Source of the DNA: Aldrovandia affinis
Taxonomy: Eukaryota; Chordata; Actinopteri; Notacanthiformes; Halosauridae
Reading direction: 5' to 3'
Length of the DNA stretch: 64,000 nucleotides
Assembly: GCA_029706075.1 (NCBI GenBank)
Contig: JAINUG010000137.1
Location: 2,654,501 to 2,718,500, forward strand
Every line of letters begins with the position of its first letter. Position 1 is the stretch's first letter. Of this stretch, positions 38,301 through 48,045 are shown one piece after another. Below the pieces are notes generated by a model. The model worked only from the letters and a program-made list of their open reading frames with translations. It made no database searches and was not told where the DNA came from. The position numbers were made by a program, and so were the translations under genes.

Positions 38301-41300
38301 GCCTTGACTTTCAGTGGCCTCGAGCCATCGATTTTGGGGGGAAGTAAACTTCAGTCAACGATGCTGGATGGCCACTGTGTTCGCCCAGACTTTGACCTCT
38401 CAGCGATGAAAGGTGAATAATCCCTGCTGATCTGAAGTTGTGTTGATGATCATTTCTTTGGGAGCGAAAGAGGAGTAACCCTTCCTCTGGTTGACTACGT
38501 TGCAGAAAAAGATGGCACCACAAAACTGGGAGATCATGGAGCATCAAGCCTTTTTGCTGGCCTACCTCACAGCAAAGGTAAGGGAAAGCAAGGGGGGTTC
38601 CCTTTACATCAGTGGTTCTCAATCCTCTCCTCGGGGAACCCCAGCCAGTCCATGTATTTGTTAAATTCCACCACCAGCACACTTAATTCAACTAATCAAC
38701 ACTCGTTAAGTAGAAATTAGTTGAATCAGGTGTGCTGGTGGTGGAACTGAACAAATACATGGACTGGCTGGGGTTCCCCGAGGAGAGGATTAAGAACCAC
38801 TGCTTTACATCATAGCTGCCAGGCTATCTAGACAAAATATCTATATACACTACCGGTCAAAGGTTTTGGGACACCCCCATTTTCCAGTTTTTACTGAAAT
38901 TAAAGCAGTTCAAGTCCAGTGAATAACCTGAAATGGTACAAAGGTAAACGGTAAACTGCCAGAGGTTTAAAAACAAAAAAAGTTTAGGTTACCAAAAACT
39001 GAAAAATAATGTACATTTCAGAGTTTACTGCTTAAATTTCAGTAAAAACTAGAAAAATGGGGGTGTTATAAACCTTTTGTTGGTTGACTTCTACCTACTT
39101 AATCAGGCACAAGTTAACACTGTAATCCACTACTGCACTACTATTCTATGAAATGCATTTAACAATGGCTAATAATCTAAAGGAAATGTACTCTATTGTA
39201 AATGAACATAATATTTATCATGTAGAATATAATTTACAATTACAGTTTAGTCATTTGGCAGAAATGCACGGCTGGAGAATCGTTGTTAGAGGTTTAGATC
39301 AGTAAGCTACAGTCTAATCATTATTGTTGTTGTCATGCCGAAAAAAATCTGTGATTAAAAACGGATAATGTACAGAATTATAGCATTTGTTTTGTGGCCA
39401 CGTGTACGTTTTCATTACCAGGACATGATTTAATGAAAAATGGCCGTTCTCAGGGATTGAAATGGCACTCCCAGCGGCATAGCAGTTTGATCCGGTCCAG
39501 GTCTTCCTGGGAGCAGGCAGAATGTATCGAGTGGAACGCTCCCAACAGGTGGCTTAAACCAATTATCACCTGCCTCTGAGGCTCAGACTGCTGGGAGCGC
39601 CATTTACATCTCTTGAGCCCTTGTGTCTGGAAATGTTGTCTTTGGAAGTCGCTCCTGCTCCCAGTCCCAGTAAATCCTCAAACATGACTGTACTTGACTT
39701 GTCTTTGCACTTGTCTCTACTTGATTGACTCGACCAATTTGTGAGACTTTCTGGATCTAGCGCTGTTCCTCCATCCTTGTTAGATGCTCTTTTTTTTAAA
39801 TTTAATTTTATTACATTTTATTTTCTGATTTTTCCCAATTTGGTAGCCAATTACCCGTGTGCTTAGTTGAATCCCCCTTCCCTTATAGTTTGCTGCCGTA
39901 GTCCTATGACCGGCAGTGACAAGGGCGAAGCGCTGCCTCAACACTTGTCGTGTCGTCAACTGTAATTCCGGTACCCCAGAACCACTCCTATGTGCAGCGA
40001 GCTGTGTGTGTCGGCTTCCGTCCCCCCTCCCTGGGGCGGACAGACAATTGCCACCCTGATGGCACTCCCGGCCCGGAGCTGACTCGAACCCGGTCTCGAC
40101 GGTCCCCGGCCAGTGTCGAACGTTGTAACCACTGGACCACGCGGGAGGCCCTTGTTAGATGCTCTTACTTGCAGCTTGCTCTGCGTCAGGGGCATCTGCT
40201 CCTTCTGTGCCTGATTGTGGGCAAACCTCTCTGTGTGAGCCCAGATGGAGAGCAACACGCAGAAGCTGAAGTCTGAGGCGGAGTGGAGTCTCCTGGCCGT
40301 GATGGAGGAGGAGGAGAGGCTGAGGAAGAGGGTCCAGGAGAAGAGGCGGCAGCACCTCCTGCTGGAGAAACGCCGGCAGCTCAGCGAGCTGCTGGACCTG
40401 CAGGTCACTCCCATTCCACAGACTGTCTGCTATCCAACGCAACTTTCATAGCTTCTTCACATGTTTTACATGTGATCCTTTATACAGCTGGATATTTACA
40501 TTTACATTTTATTTTAATTTACACTTATCCAGAGCGACTTACAAGATGTGCATTAATACATGGTAAGATTGATCATAGTCCGCCCCAGAGATCAGTGTCG
40601 TGATACAGTAATAGACATAATCGTTGGCAGCTGCAAACCGTACCTGTAACACAAGGTACAGGTATTTACTGAAGCAATTCAGGCTAGGTACCTTGTTCAA
40701 GGGTGCAATCGAACCTGCAACCTCTGAGTTACACGTCCAGTTCCCCCAACTATTACGCTGCACTGCCACCCACTTTACTATTGCTACTACGTTGTACACG
40801 TCTATACTATTCACATACTGTTCACAGGGCATCAGCTGCTTCACTTTTTATGCATTTATTTTATATTAAGGAAATAGACAGAGCATTCAATGTTGTTTTG
40901 GTGCACCTCTTCAGGGTGAACCTCTCCCTGTAGTCCGGTTTTTGTTAACTTAGGGACGTAGCTGTTTAGTATTGCACTCATGTCTACTTGTTTATGTATT
41001 GTATTAGGTTTAGGCATTATTTTGTCGATATTTTCCGCACTGATTGTTTTATTGCTGCCTTTGAATTGTGGCTACAGATTTACCTACAGGGTCCTAGTTT
41101 AACTATGTGGTTGCTCCTAGCACCTGGAACTGTACTTCCCGCTAGGGTGGCTTTCAGCTAAACTGTTCTTGACTACGGTTAACACTTTGTTGTACGTCGC
41201 TCTGGATAAGAGCATCTGCCAAATGCCTGTAATGTAATGTAATGTTTTGGGGGGAATGGCTAATATGGGGAAGCTGCTTCACAACTTTATATTTTTGCCT

Positions 41301-42847
41301 GTGCAGAGTGCAGCGCTTGCCCCAGTGTCCACGACCGCTGCACAGTTCACACAGGAGTACCAGACATTCGCCACCGCAGTGGACGCGGTTCGGCACGAGC
41401 TGCCTGTCAAGAACTTCCACACCCAAGGAGACAAGAGGGACTTCCTGGGTTAGTGCCATCCTGTTGCTGCTGTTTTACTTTGATTTGTGCTGGGTGATGA
41501 GTGAATAGAATGAAGACAGATTACAAAAGAGCTAAAATGGGCTTAAAGTTATTTTTGAGGGGGGGTAGCAGGTGACTTGCGTGGATGAGCCCTGTGGTAT
41601 GATTTTGAATCCTGACCATGGCAGTGGCCGGTCGCCCTGCAGGGCAGTGAGTAAAGCAGCGTTGCCTGGGTGGGGGGGGTGGGTCAGTCTGGGTCCATGC
41701 CATGTTGTGCCACTTTTATTACTATGTCCTGATGCCATGTTGTGGCTACAAAGATGTAGCATTTTCAAACAGGTGATTAAATATTGGAGCGACAATCGTC
41801 AGTCACTGACTTTGAAAAGATCAAAAGGTTTTTCTCTCCAAAACACAATACAATGATTGGTTCAAACGACTTAATGGTAGCACAATTATGGTAGCCTCAC
41901 CCTTCTTTGGTGTCAAGACGCCTCATTCTCTAAATCACCAAGTCTAACTGGACTGTCGCCCCCTGGTGGCCGTGCAGAGAGTGCGGAGGCGTGCCTGCAG
42001 GAGGGCGAGGCTGTGCTGCTGGGGTGTGAGTGCGGGGCGCGGCCGGAGAGCGAGCGGGCGATGGAGCTCCTCCAGGACATGAAGAGGGACCCGGAGGAGC
42101 TGGAGGACGAGCTCTCCAGGTGGGTGTGCTGGGCGCTGAGGCGGGGTGGGGGTGGAGGGTGGGGTGAAGGTGGAGGCGGGGCATCACGGGTCGAATGTGC
42201 TCCATCGTGCGGTTTGTTGCTTTGGGTCGTGTGTGCAAGGCTGAATGGGAACGTAGACTATGCACAAGAATGTTTGTGTAGAGAGGGGGCGGATAGCGTA
42301 GCGGTTTAACGCACCACACTTTGGCTGGTCCGGTGTGGTGTGCGCGCTGCCTGTCAGGGACGCGGTTCGAAACCCGCATCTCTATCAGACCGGCCCTGGT
42401 CGTCAGCCCCGATCGGAGGTGGGGGCGTTTGGCTGTCCGCCTCCGGGGGAAGGGGGAGGGTGAGCTGGCACGAGTCCGTCGAGGAGCAGGGAAAAAGCGT
42501 CCGTGGTAGAGTTCCGTCTCGGAGGAGGCGGATCTATCGGCCCGGAAAGAGTGTCTCGACCCGGAGGACGGGCATGGGCAGTGTTGGAATGGGCCATTTC
42601 AAACCAGCATACCCCACGAAGGTTGAAGTATCGAAAGAAAAAAAAGAAAAATGTAGGGATGTATTGGGAATAGTTTTTTTTAGACCGCTGTCCTGAAGGT
42701 CCCCTCTCTCCCCTCCACAGGAGGTTCTTGGACGTGTTGGAGCTGGTGCCCCAGGTGAGCCGACAGATGGTCCAGATCCAGCAGGTCCTGGAGGAGGGGC
42801 GGATGGGCACGGCCCTGGCCCAGGAGCTGTTTCACCCGAAGCAGTGA
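35245..42847 (+). CDS. HAUS8: HAUS augmin-like complex subunit 8, ten coding exons
   Basis: HAUS8 (Hice1) is the microtubule-binding subunit of augmin, the eight-protein complex that recruits the gamma-tubulin ring complex to spindle microtubules for branching nucleation. Joined exons give about 353 codons. The basic, disordered N-terminus contains the family motif RVVKSQYLQ in exon 3. The middle has LQSTMLDGH and DFDLSAMK in exon 5. The charged coiled coil covers exons 6 to 9 (EIMEHQAFLLAYLTAK, KRRQLSELLDLQ, FATAVDAVRHELPV). These match the vertebrate family in order. The start is the only ATG downstream of the promoter and gives MASRRVTIHRLQ. Every splice site is GT-AG. The exon 5 to exon 6 junction does not keep frame (phase 1 into phase 0). 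About 35 residues of the human protein have no counterpart there, so an exon may be lost, missed or misassembled. CAND1 lies downstream in convergent orientation. Confidence 0.9.
35529..35584 (+). CDS. HAUS8: HAUS8 exon 2
   Basis: Acceptor ttcttcttcttag. Encodes SKDGSKDNISGEAKKKTK, lysine-rich. Donor c|gtgagt, phase 1. Confidence 0.85.
35740..35801 (+). CDS. HAUS8: HAUS8 exon 3
   Basis: Acceptor tttactccag. Encodes the most conserved N-terminal motif, RVVKSQYLQPVDKK. Ends on a full codon with donor gtatgc. Confidence 0.9.
36010..36120 (+). repeat. hAT-like repeat, left fragment
   Basis: Begins caggggttctcaaactcgg and continues with gctggtttttgtta, a common end of small fish hAT elements. 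The right end is not seen. Confidence 0.4.
36283..36412 (-). repeat. SINE family B copy in HAUS8 intron 3
   Basis: Tail gcagacgcttttatccaaag at the left, body, shortened B box, and head ctactgagacacacagaacc at the right. Confidence 0.75.
36413..36602 (+). repeat. tRNA-like SINE, unassigned family
   Basis: Contains gtgtggctcatcctgttaag, ggtctgaatcccgac and an accgagggagggaggg body resembling families C and D. A degraded relative may lie at 41570-41700. Confidence 0.4.
36650..36795 (-). repeat. SINE family B copy in HAUS8 intron 3
   Basis: Tail preceded by (taata)n at 36635-36655, body, B box region gggaattgagccca, and a head ending in cacagaagaaccacc. Confidence 0.75.
36911..37113. mobile_element. 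hAT MITE, 203 bp
   Basis: Inverted ends caggggtgtcaaactcattc and their complement, with further near-palindromic arms (tgcaggtttttgttgcaacc). The exact 8-bp duplication ctttaggc is at 36903-36910 and 37114-37121. No coding capacity. It lies in HAUS8 intron 3, nested in an older repeat. Confidence 0.92.
37449..37575 (+). CDS. HAUS8: HAUS8 exon 4
   Basis: Acceptor gaatccctacag. Encodes a Ser/Pro/Arg-rich disordered stretch from TPANGSSGAQ to SVLDHM. I chose donor t|gtgagt because it joins in frame to exon 5. The overlapping gtgtga two bases earlier is the alternative. Confidence 0.75.
37790..37856 (+). repeat. LINE-type 3' end
   Basis: The phrase aaagcactttgaattgccc followed by gtgctatacaaataaattt and a ttgac tail resembles the end at 3507-3582. 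It sits directly against the SINE that follows. Confidence 0.45.
37857..38232 (+). repeat. SINE family C, full length, in HAUS8 intron 4
   Basis: Complete tRNA-like head with B box ggggttcaattcccc, a body with gccccagggaggggggaggg, and the 3' end caaattgggagaaaatttga. The 3' A-rich tail ends about 70 bases before exon 5. Confidence 0.82.
38249..38280. repeat. poly-T run at HAUS8 exon 5 acceptor
   Basis: A run of about 31 T residues lies 21 bases upstream of the exon 5 boundary. It would serve as a very long polypyrimidine tract, and is a place where assembly length may be wrong. Confidence 0.85.
38302..38412 (+). CDS. HAUS8: HAUS8 exon 5
   Basis: Acceptor ctcccatcag. Encodes LTFSGLEPSILGGSKLQS, then TMLDGH and PDFDLSAMK, matching the family LQSTLLEGH and DLDLSAI segment. 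Ends one base into a codon (g|gtgaat). This phase does not match exon 6. Confidence 0.8.
38506..38577 (+). CDS. HAUS8: HAUS8 exon 6
   Basis: Acceptor tacgttgcag, only 93 bases after exon 5. The homologous frame reads APQNWEIMEHQAFLLAYLTAK and joins exon 7 cleanly in phase 0. The frame reached from exon 5 (EKDGTTKLGD) instead loses this coiled-coil start. One junction, one base or one exon is therefore wrong or missing. Confidence 0.75.
38610..38802. mobile_element. hAT MITE, 193 bp
   Basis: Long inverted arms starting cagtggttctcaatcctctc, nearly perfect over about 55 bases. The exact 8-bp duplication ctttacat is at 38602-38609 and 38803-38810. It begins 32 bases after HAUS8 exon 6. Confidence 0.93.
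38848..39078. mobile_element. Tc1-type MITE, degraded
   Basis: Left end cactaccggtcaaaggtttt. The right end is an inverse copy of acacccccatttt and ttttactgaaat with mismatches. The centre is AT-rich and non-coding. It lies in HAUS8 intron 6. Confidence 0.6.
39790..40152 (-). repeat. SINE family C, full length, in HAUS8 intron 6
   Basis: Inverted relative to 37857: 3' end cccaatttggtagccaatta near 39835, body, B box and head ending ccacgcgggaggc at 40150. It ends about 95 bases before exon 7. Confidence 0.82.
40245..40403 (+). CDS. HAUS8: HAUS8 exon 7
   Basis: Acceptor gagcccag. Encodes 53 residues of strongly charged coiled coil, from MESNTQKLKSEAEWSLL to KRRQLSELLDLQ. Phase 0 at both ends; donor gtcact is weak. 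Confidence 0.9.
40480..40790 (-). repeat. SINE family A with nested L2-type fragment
   Basis: The SINE A phrase atacagctggatattta at 40483 is separated from tatttactgaagcaattcag at 40663 by an L2-type 3' end with the shared tail (ccagagcgacttacaagatg). The SINE head, with B-box complement gaacctgcaacc, ends near 40785. tattta occurs at both junctions, consistent with insertion of the LINE into the SINE. Confidence 0.6.
40895..41245 (+). repeat. L2-type LINE 3' UTR, second subfamily
   Basis: Contains cagggtcctagtttaactat and cttgactacggttaacactt, and ends with cgctctggataagagcatct and (taatg)n. The inverse fragment inside the SINE at 31726-31985 is the same subfamily. It ends about 60 bases before HAUS8 exon 8. 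Confidence 0.65.
41307..41448 (+). CDS. HAUS8: HAUS8 exon 8
   Basis: Acceptor cctgtgcag. Encodes SAALAPVSTTAAQFTQEYQT, then FATAVDAVRHELPV, one of the best conserved family segments. Ends ctg g|gttagt, phase 1. Confidence 0.92.
41978..42119 (+). CDS. HAUS8: HAUS8 exon 9
   Basis: Acceptor ggccgtgcag. Encodes ESAEACLQEGEAVLLGCECG through RDPEELEDELS and ends in phase 2 before gtgggt. GC-rich, with coiled-coil character. Confidence 0.88.
42285..42600 (+). repeat. SINE family D copy in HAUS8 intron 9
   Basis: Head ggatagcgtagcggtttaac, B box cggttcgaaacccgc, body with accggccctggtcgtcagcc and gctgtccgcctccgggggaa. It is the best copy of the family here. Confidence 0.7.
42721..42847 (+). CDS. 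HAUS8: HAUS8 exon 10 with stop
   Basis: Acceptor cccctccacag. Encodes RFLDVLELVPQVSRQMVQ through LAQELFHPKQ and TGA at 42845-42847. It is shorter than the human C-terminus, which carries a variable tail after this coiled coil. Confidence 0.9.
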
Positions 42848-42920
42848 GGCTGCGATTGGGCCCAAACGCTGGCGCTTAATGTACTAAAACTAAATTACAC
42901 ATTTTTTATCAATTTTGTAT

Positions 42921-42926
42921 AATAAA
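42921..42926 (+). terminator. HAUS8: HAUS8 poly(A) signal
   Basis: An exact aataaa lies 73 bases after the stop codon and is followed by a T/G-rich stretch (tgcatgcatgtctgc), fitting a short 3' UTR. Confidence 0.7.
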
Positions 42927-44125
42927 CTTAACTTGTGCATGCATGTCTGCAATTGTTATTATTTAATGTGGGTCCATTTTTAGGAGGGGCTCAGCCTGCA
43001 CTCCTCTGGAACAGTAGGCCTGAAGTACAGGGACCCTTATCGGTCCATTGAGCCAAATCATTTTTATATCAAATTGAGTTCCCCTAAGTAGCCAAGTTAA
43101 AATTTGCTAAACCATGGAGACCGCTGTTGATTCTCCTACCATGATATGGTGAAACTTGTCTGAATTCTATTGAATTCTGAATAAGAATTAAAGATCTATC
43201 CGGATCACAACAACCATCAAGAGTGCTTTTAATTTTGTATTATACTTCTGGGTTTTGGTTTTCTCGTCTTGTAGGCAAATATTAGTGATCATCATAAATG
43301 TCAGATTTGGCAGTAAGATTGTTTGTGCTAAAGGGTTGGGTGGTTTTAATCAGATTAACACATTTGACAATTCTTGTAATGAATGAAACTATGTTTTAGC
43401 CTTTTCTTCCCATTTCTTCTGCTGTTCCTTCAGAAATTGTAACGTTAAACAACTCAGTTTAAACGTCCAACACTAAGGTCTGCCAGGTAACAAACAAACA
43501 AGCGTTTCATAGAACATACGGACTGGACAGACCGATGGTTGAGCTTTTATGAAGGCTTTTCAGTCAAGCACAAAAACTCATACCAGGTCAGACTTCTGGA
43601 CTACTACAGTGTGGTGACATCTTGATCTTGATATCTGGCAATGTAATTGAAAATGACTGTTGCTATTGGGTTGTCCGTAAGGATTTGGAAAATCCTTCAA
43701 TTATGTAGAATGGCTTAAATAAATGGTATAAATATTATTGTTCAGTGTATCCAAAAGTGCTCCGGTGCCAGCCATAGCTGTGAGCGCCACAGTGTGACTC
43801 CATCTCGTGACATCCCTGCACAGGCCCTCAGGAGCTGGGCTGTGGACAGAAGAGCAGGAAAGAAGCCACCTGCCTGGTGCTCATAGGAGTTACTTTGACA
43901 CTCGTCTTCTATAAAGTATCACAATCCTACAATAATTCAAGGTGAAATTACGATACAGTGATGAAACATTTTACAATATTTGTTTCCGTTGGGAGGTTTA
44001 GTTCATAGGTCGAGTAGAATGCGTTTTATTTCAAATTACTGGGTATTTTTTGGAATGATTAGACATCTGTGTTACAATGACACAAAAAATGATTTATAAT
44101 AGATAAAAAAAATTTGTAAAAATGG
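42927..44125. other. no gene seen
   Basis: Intergenic sequence downstream of HAUS8 without recognised exons or repeats. Confidence 0.45.
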
Positions 44126-44945
44126 GATAGATCAATAAAAAATGTTTCCACCTCCAGAAAGGTATGGCGATGTCAGTGTCAGTGTGGCTCACGTTACAAT
44201 ACTAAAAGACAAAATGCGTTCTCTAAGTGAATCCAGCAAATCATATTTAGGTAGAAATATTTTCTGCAAAAAAAAAAAAAAGCCTTTAGCTCAGGCCAGT
44301 CATGTTGAATCAAAAGCTACAGAAGAACAATGAAGGTTATTTCCACAGCTGCCACTATCAGTGATTTCCATCAGGAATGCTTTGCTTAATGATTAGATTT
44401 ACAGGCCCAGCGGGCTTCAGGGGAATAATTCCATAGTTTGTATATATGCCCACCTTCTGAGCTTCAGTCAGGGGCAGTATGTGACAATTATACCAACCAA
44501 CATATATGATCGTTTTCTGTATTTGTTGTCTGTGTCTTCTAATAGTTGTGTGTCTCAGTAGGTAGAGCATGGCGTTGGCAACGCTTAGGTTGTGAGTTTA
44601 ACTCCCACTGGGACCACATATACTGAAAATGTATGCATTCATTACTGTACTATAAGTCGCTTTGGATAAAAGCGTCTGATAAATAGAATATAATATATTA
44701 TATATTGTCTCAAGTGGGACTGGAAGCAAGAATTAAACATTTATTTTACAGTTGTATTCATGAGGCAGTCATGAATACTCAAAACTGACCAGGGGCAGTC
44801 CACAGTCATGCAAACTGGATAGAAATCTATTCATAAATACATTTTATAAAACGAATATATAAATACCTTAAAAACACTGGTGGAGTATATTATGTTATGC
44901 GCAAACTCTGACAACTGCAGAACAATGGAAACAAAAGGGCAAGCA
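44126..44945 (+). repeat. right copy of direct repeat flanking HAUS8
   Basis: Matches 33675-34321 in the same orientation over its full length, except for a SINE inserted at about 44530-44700. Both copies share long identical runs, for example around aatgaaggttatttccacag, with indels in the poly-A and AT parts. It ends about 100 bases from the weak two-exon candidate at 45046. Confidence 0.85.
44543..44702 (+). repeat. SINE family B inserted in the right flanking repeat
   Basis: Head gtgtctcagtaggtagagca, B box gagtttaactcccac, body, and the tail ctttggataaaagcgtctga. ttgtct is present on both sides (44526-44531 and about 44704-44709), and the left flanking repeat shows the uninterrupted sequence. 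Confidence 0.85.
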
Positions 44946-45045
44946 ATCTAGATCGATCCCCCATCCCCAACCCATCCCCACATCATAGCCTGTACTTTGC
45001 AACGGTAAAGGCTGCTCTTTCAGATTGGCAGCACGTTTATGGAAA

Positions 45046-45303
45046 TCATACCCGTGGGCATATCAGTGCCTCTCCGCCAGCTGTCTCGTTCGACGTTACC
45101 GTGGTGAGTTTGGTCAGCTGAGTGGAGAGGGATGTCAGGCAGGTGGCACAGGAATCATTGCGCCAGAGACCACCATAAGCCCTGATTAATGAGGAACCAA
45201 GTGGCACCGCGATCTTCAGTGTGGCTCCCAACAGCTTTGGTTGGACGAGACGGGAATTTAAAACGGCCAGGCCATTGGCTTTGTCATCTGCTATTGCTAC
45301 ATT
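45046..45303 (-). CDS. candidate exon 2 of unknown protein
   Basis: If real, this is the terminal exon of a small gene on the - strand. It has 85 codons beginning NVAIADDKANGLAVL, with one Cys pair in DSCATCLT and a Ser/Thr-rich end, then TGA. The acceptor would be cttttcag at 45304, with a poor pyrimidine tract. Its phase (0) fits the donor of the partner at 46197. I do not recognise the protein. A chance frame is quite possible. Confidence 0.3.
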   Translation of the reverse strand, partial: NVAIADDKANGLAVLNSRLVQPKLLGATLKIAVPLGSSLIRAYGGLWRNDSCATCLTSLSTQLTKLTTVTSNETAGGEALICPRV

Positions 45304-45875
45304 CTGAAAAGTCTCTCGCATGCACAAAATTAAACTTTATTTAATCACCTCTGCCTGGTGGTCTTTTTACTATTTACTATTATAGGGTTTGGCATTCATG
45401 CCTGCTGCTAGGGCAGAATCTGTAAAAAAAAAAAAAAAAAAAAATCACTTTTAGGCAAAATTGTTGAGACTTTTGAGACCCCATTAAATCCATTCACCTA
45501 ATAAAGATTTTTTTGGTAGATAGTTTAGATCGGGGTTGAAAAAGAAATCAAATAAAAAAATCCACTGGAATGTGTGAGCATACCCAATCACAGATCTAGG
45601 GACATGTGGCAAAATGAAAATTGTAGCATCTACTGTTACTGATGACAAACAAAGAAATGCCTCCAAATACCTCTGTTGCAGCTAATCTTCCTCCAGGGCT
45701 ACAAACAAATCAATAAAAGCAATTTTTAAAAAGGATTTGCAACCTGCAGTTAGAGGCGAATGGCATCCATACCAATATGCCCTGCTATGGATACACAGGA
45801 TGTACAAATACGTGTGTGTGTGTGTGTGTGTACACCGAGTGTTATCTCTGTCACACACACACACACACCCTCATA

Positions 45876-46085
45876 GTTGAGAACCCCAACCTACTCCACT
45901 CCTGGAGAGCTGATGGGTCTGCTGGTTTTCATAGTTACTCAGCAATTACGACTAAAGCAGTTGACAACCGTGAACTCCTCTCATCTGGTTTCTTGGGTCT
46001 AAACTGGGTGATTTTATTGACAGTGATTGATTAAAGGTGAAAACAGAAAGCAGCACACCCTGGGCCCTCTGGGATCAAACGTCGG
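45876..46085. mobile_element. degraded hAT-like MITE
   Basis: Starts gttgagaaccccaacctact and ends agcacaccctgggccctctg, with cctggagagctgatgggtct and gctggttttca. This is the familiar pattern of small fish hAT-like repeats with imperfect inverted ends. Confidence 0.45.
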
Positions 46086-46196
46086 GTACCTCCGGATTAA
46101 AGAACAGCCTGAATAAACCACAATGGATGTGCAGATGAACACACAGCTCATGTGATATTCTGCTCACTGTGGCACTTTCTCAAAAGACACACTTAC

Positions 46197-46358
46197 CATC
46201 CATCCCAGAGCCATCAAGCCCTGTCCCTGCATCAGGCCAGCAGTCATGTCTGAGAGGGCAGGGGTGACATTAACAGGGAGGCTAGCCTCGCGAGCTAGGT
46301 TTTGTTTAACATCGTTGTGGATGTAACTGCCTGGCCGTTTGGTGAGAAGTCCATCCAT
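46197..46358 (-). CDS. candidate exon 1 of unknown protein
   Basis: 54 codons from MDGLLTKRPGSYIH to GLMQGQGLMALGWM, followed by a perfect donor gtaagt at 46196-46191. Upstream on the - strand is a cctccctgcag that could be an acceptor, so the ATG may not be the true start. No recognised family. It lies between HAUS8 and the CAND1 3' end, on the CAND1 strand. The intact donor is the only strong point. Confidence 0.3.
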
Positions 46359-46739
46359 ACTGCAGGGAGGATCCCTGCTTATCCCCTCCCTGTCAACTAT
46401 TTAATATGACACAAATAGGAAGGGGGTGCTTACACGGTGGTTCAACAGCCAGCCAATGAAAAGTACTTCAGAAATCCTGAAGTGGAAATCAAAATCGAAA
46501 GTGATCACCCACCCCAGCCCCCCTCGGTCTCAAGAGCCAAGGGGGTCTTGGGGGTCTTGCCGTCGAGAAGGAACCCAGGATGCGACCGAAACACGAACAC
46601 CTGCAGGTGACTCGGGTCCGGAGCGTGAATTTAGTTCGGGTAACATGCTTCAGCCGTCATCTCGTGCGTGAGAGAGAGTAATGTGACAGAAACACTGGTG
46701 ACAGAAACACTGGTTATGATACAAATAAGGATATGAAGG

Positions 46740-48009
46740 CAGGCAGAAGTAGAAGTTTTTATTAGACGTTTCTCCCCGGTCGACTGGTTCTTTTTTTCTC
46801 TTTCTCTTTCTCTTCTTCATAGATGAGAATTTTATGAGCCATCACAACCTTTCTACACAGCTTCTGAGTACCGAACTGCTGCAGAGGCCAAGCTCGATTA
46901 CCGAGCCTCGGCTAGCCCGCCATGCCTGTCCAAGCACCACAAAGCGTATCATATTTAGTCCCATCACACCATCTCAATAATCATGACAAAGTAACCAAAG
47001 GAAAATGAAAAAGGTGGTCTCTCAACTCTCAAAAGCTCATTGAGGTGAATTCAAACTGTAATTTCAAACCATCCCATTGAATAAGTTAAGTCATTTCACA
47101 CTGACCAAACCACCAGTTCAGTAAAAAGCCTAAACATTGATGACATCCTGCTCCAGTAAAGAAAGACCGACAGAAATATAAAAAAAATAAAATAAAAAAA
47201 TCTATGGGTTTGACCGACTAAATTTCCCACAAGTGAGGAGCTTGTTTGTGGCTTCAGGACAAGTGTTGTGTAGCAGAGTGGAACCGCTCACACTGATCTA
47301 TACGCTACGCCATCCGTCTCAGGGGAGGACGAGCTGACACCATTTGCTGTCATCGCAACTTCATAAGAAGAGCGCAGCGGGAGAAATACAGATCTGTTTC
47401 GTTCATGTGTTTTTTTGTTGTCGTTTTTTTTTATTCTTCCCCTGAAACGTCTAAACTTAGACACAGACCACGTCTCCACATTCCCATTGGAGTTCCGGAG
47501 GATTTTCCGAGCATGGCATTTCATTCTGTTCTACACCATTACATTTATGAGCTATCAACAATGTCGAGTAGAAAATAAAAAATAAAAAAAATAACGTAAT
47601 ACTAAGTGTGGCAGAGAACGCACTGATCTTACGGTACATGCTGTTGTTGCGAGAAACGAAATGCCAAGCTCCTTGCTTACACAAATAAAATGTGGACAGC
47701 ACACTTTAAACATAAGAAGTAATTCATCTGAACAAACAAAATTCAGATTCAGCCATATTTGCTTTCCCCCCTCGCCCTCCCACTCCCACTCCCCTCAACC
47801 TGTGCCGCACCTTTTTAATATAATCTTACAAAGCAGACATTCTCTGTGTCCCTACAAGGCTTGTTCATCAACACTTGGGACATAGAGGGATAAGGCAGAA
47901 ATGATACTCAAATTGTATAAAATAATCCCCCACCCAGCCCCCCCCCCACTCCCACAACCTGGCTGTGAACTGGTTGTAGGAAAATCAAGAGGAAACATTT
48001 TTATTTTTG

Positions 48010-48045
<36 letters not shown>

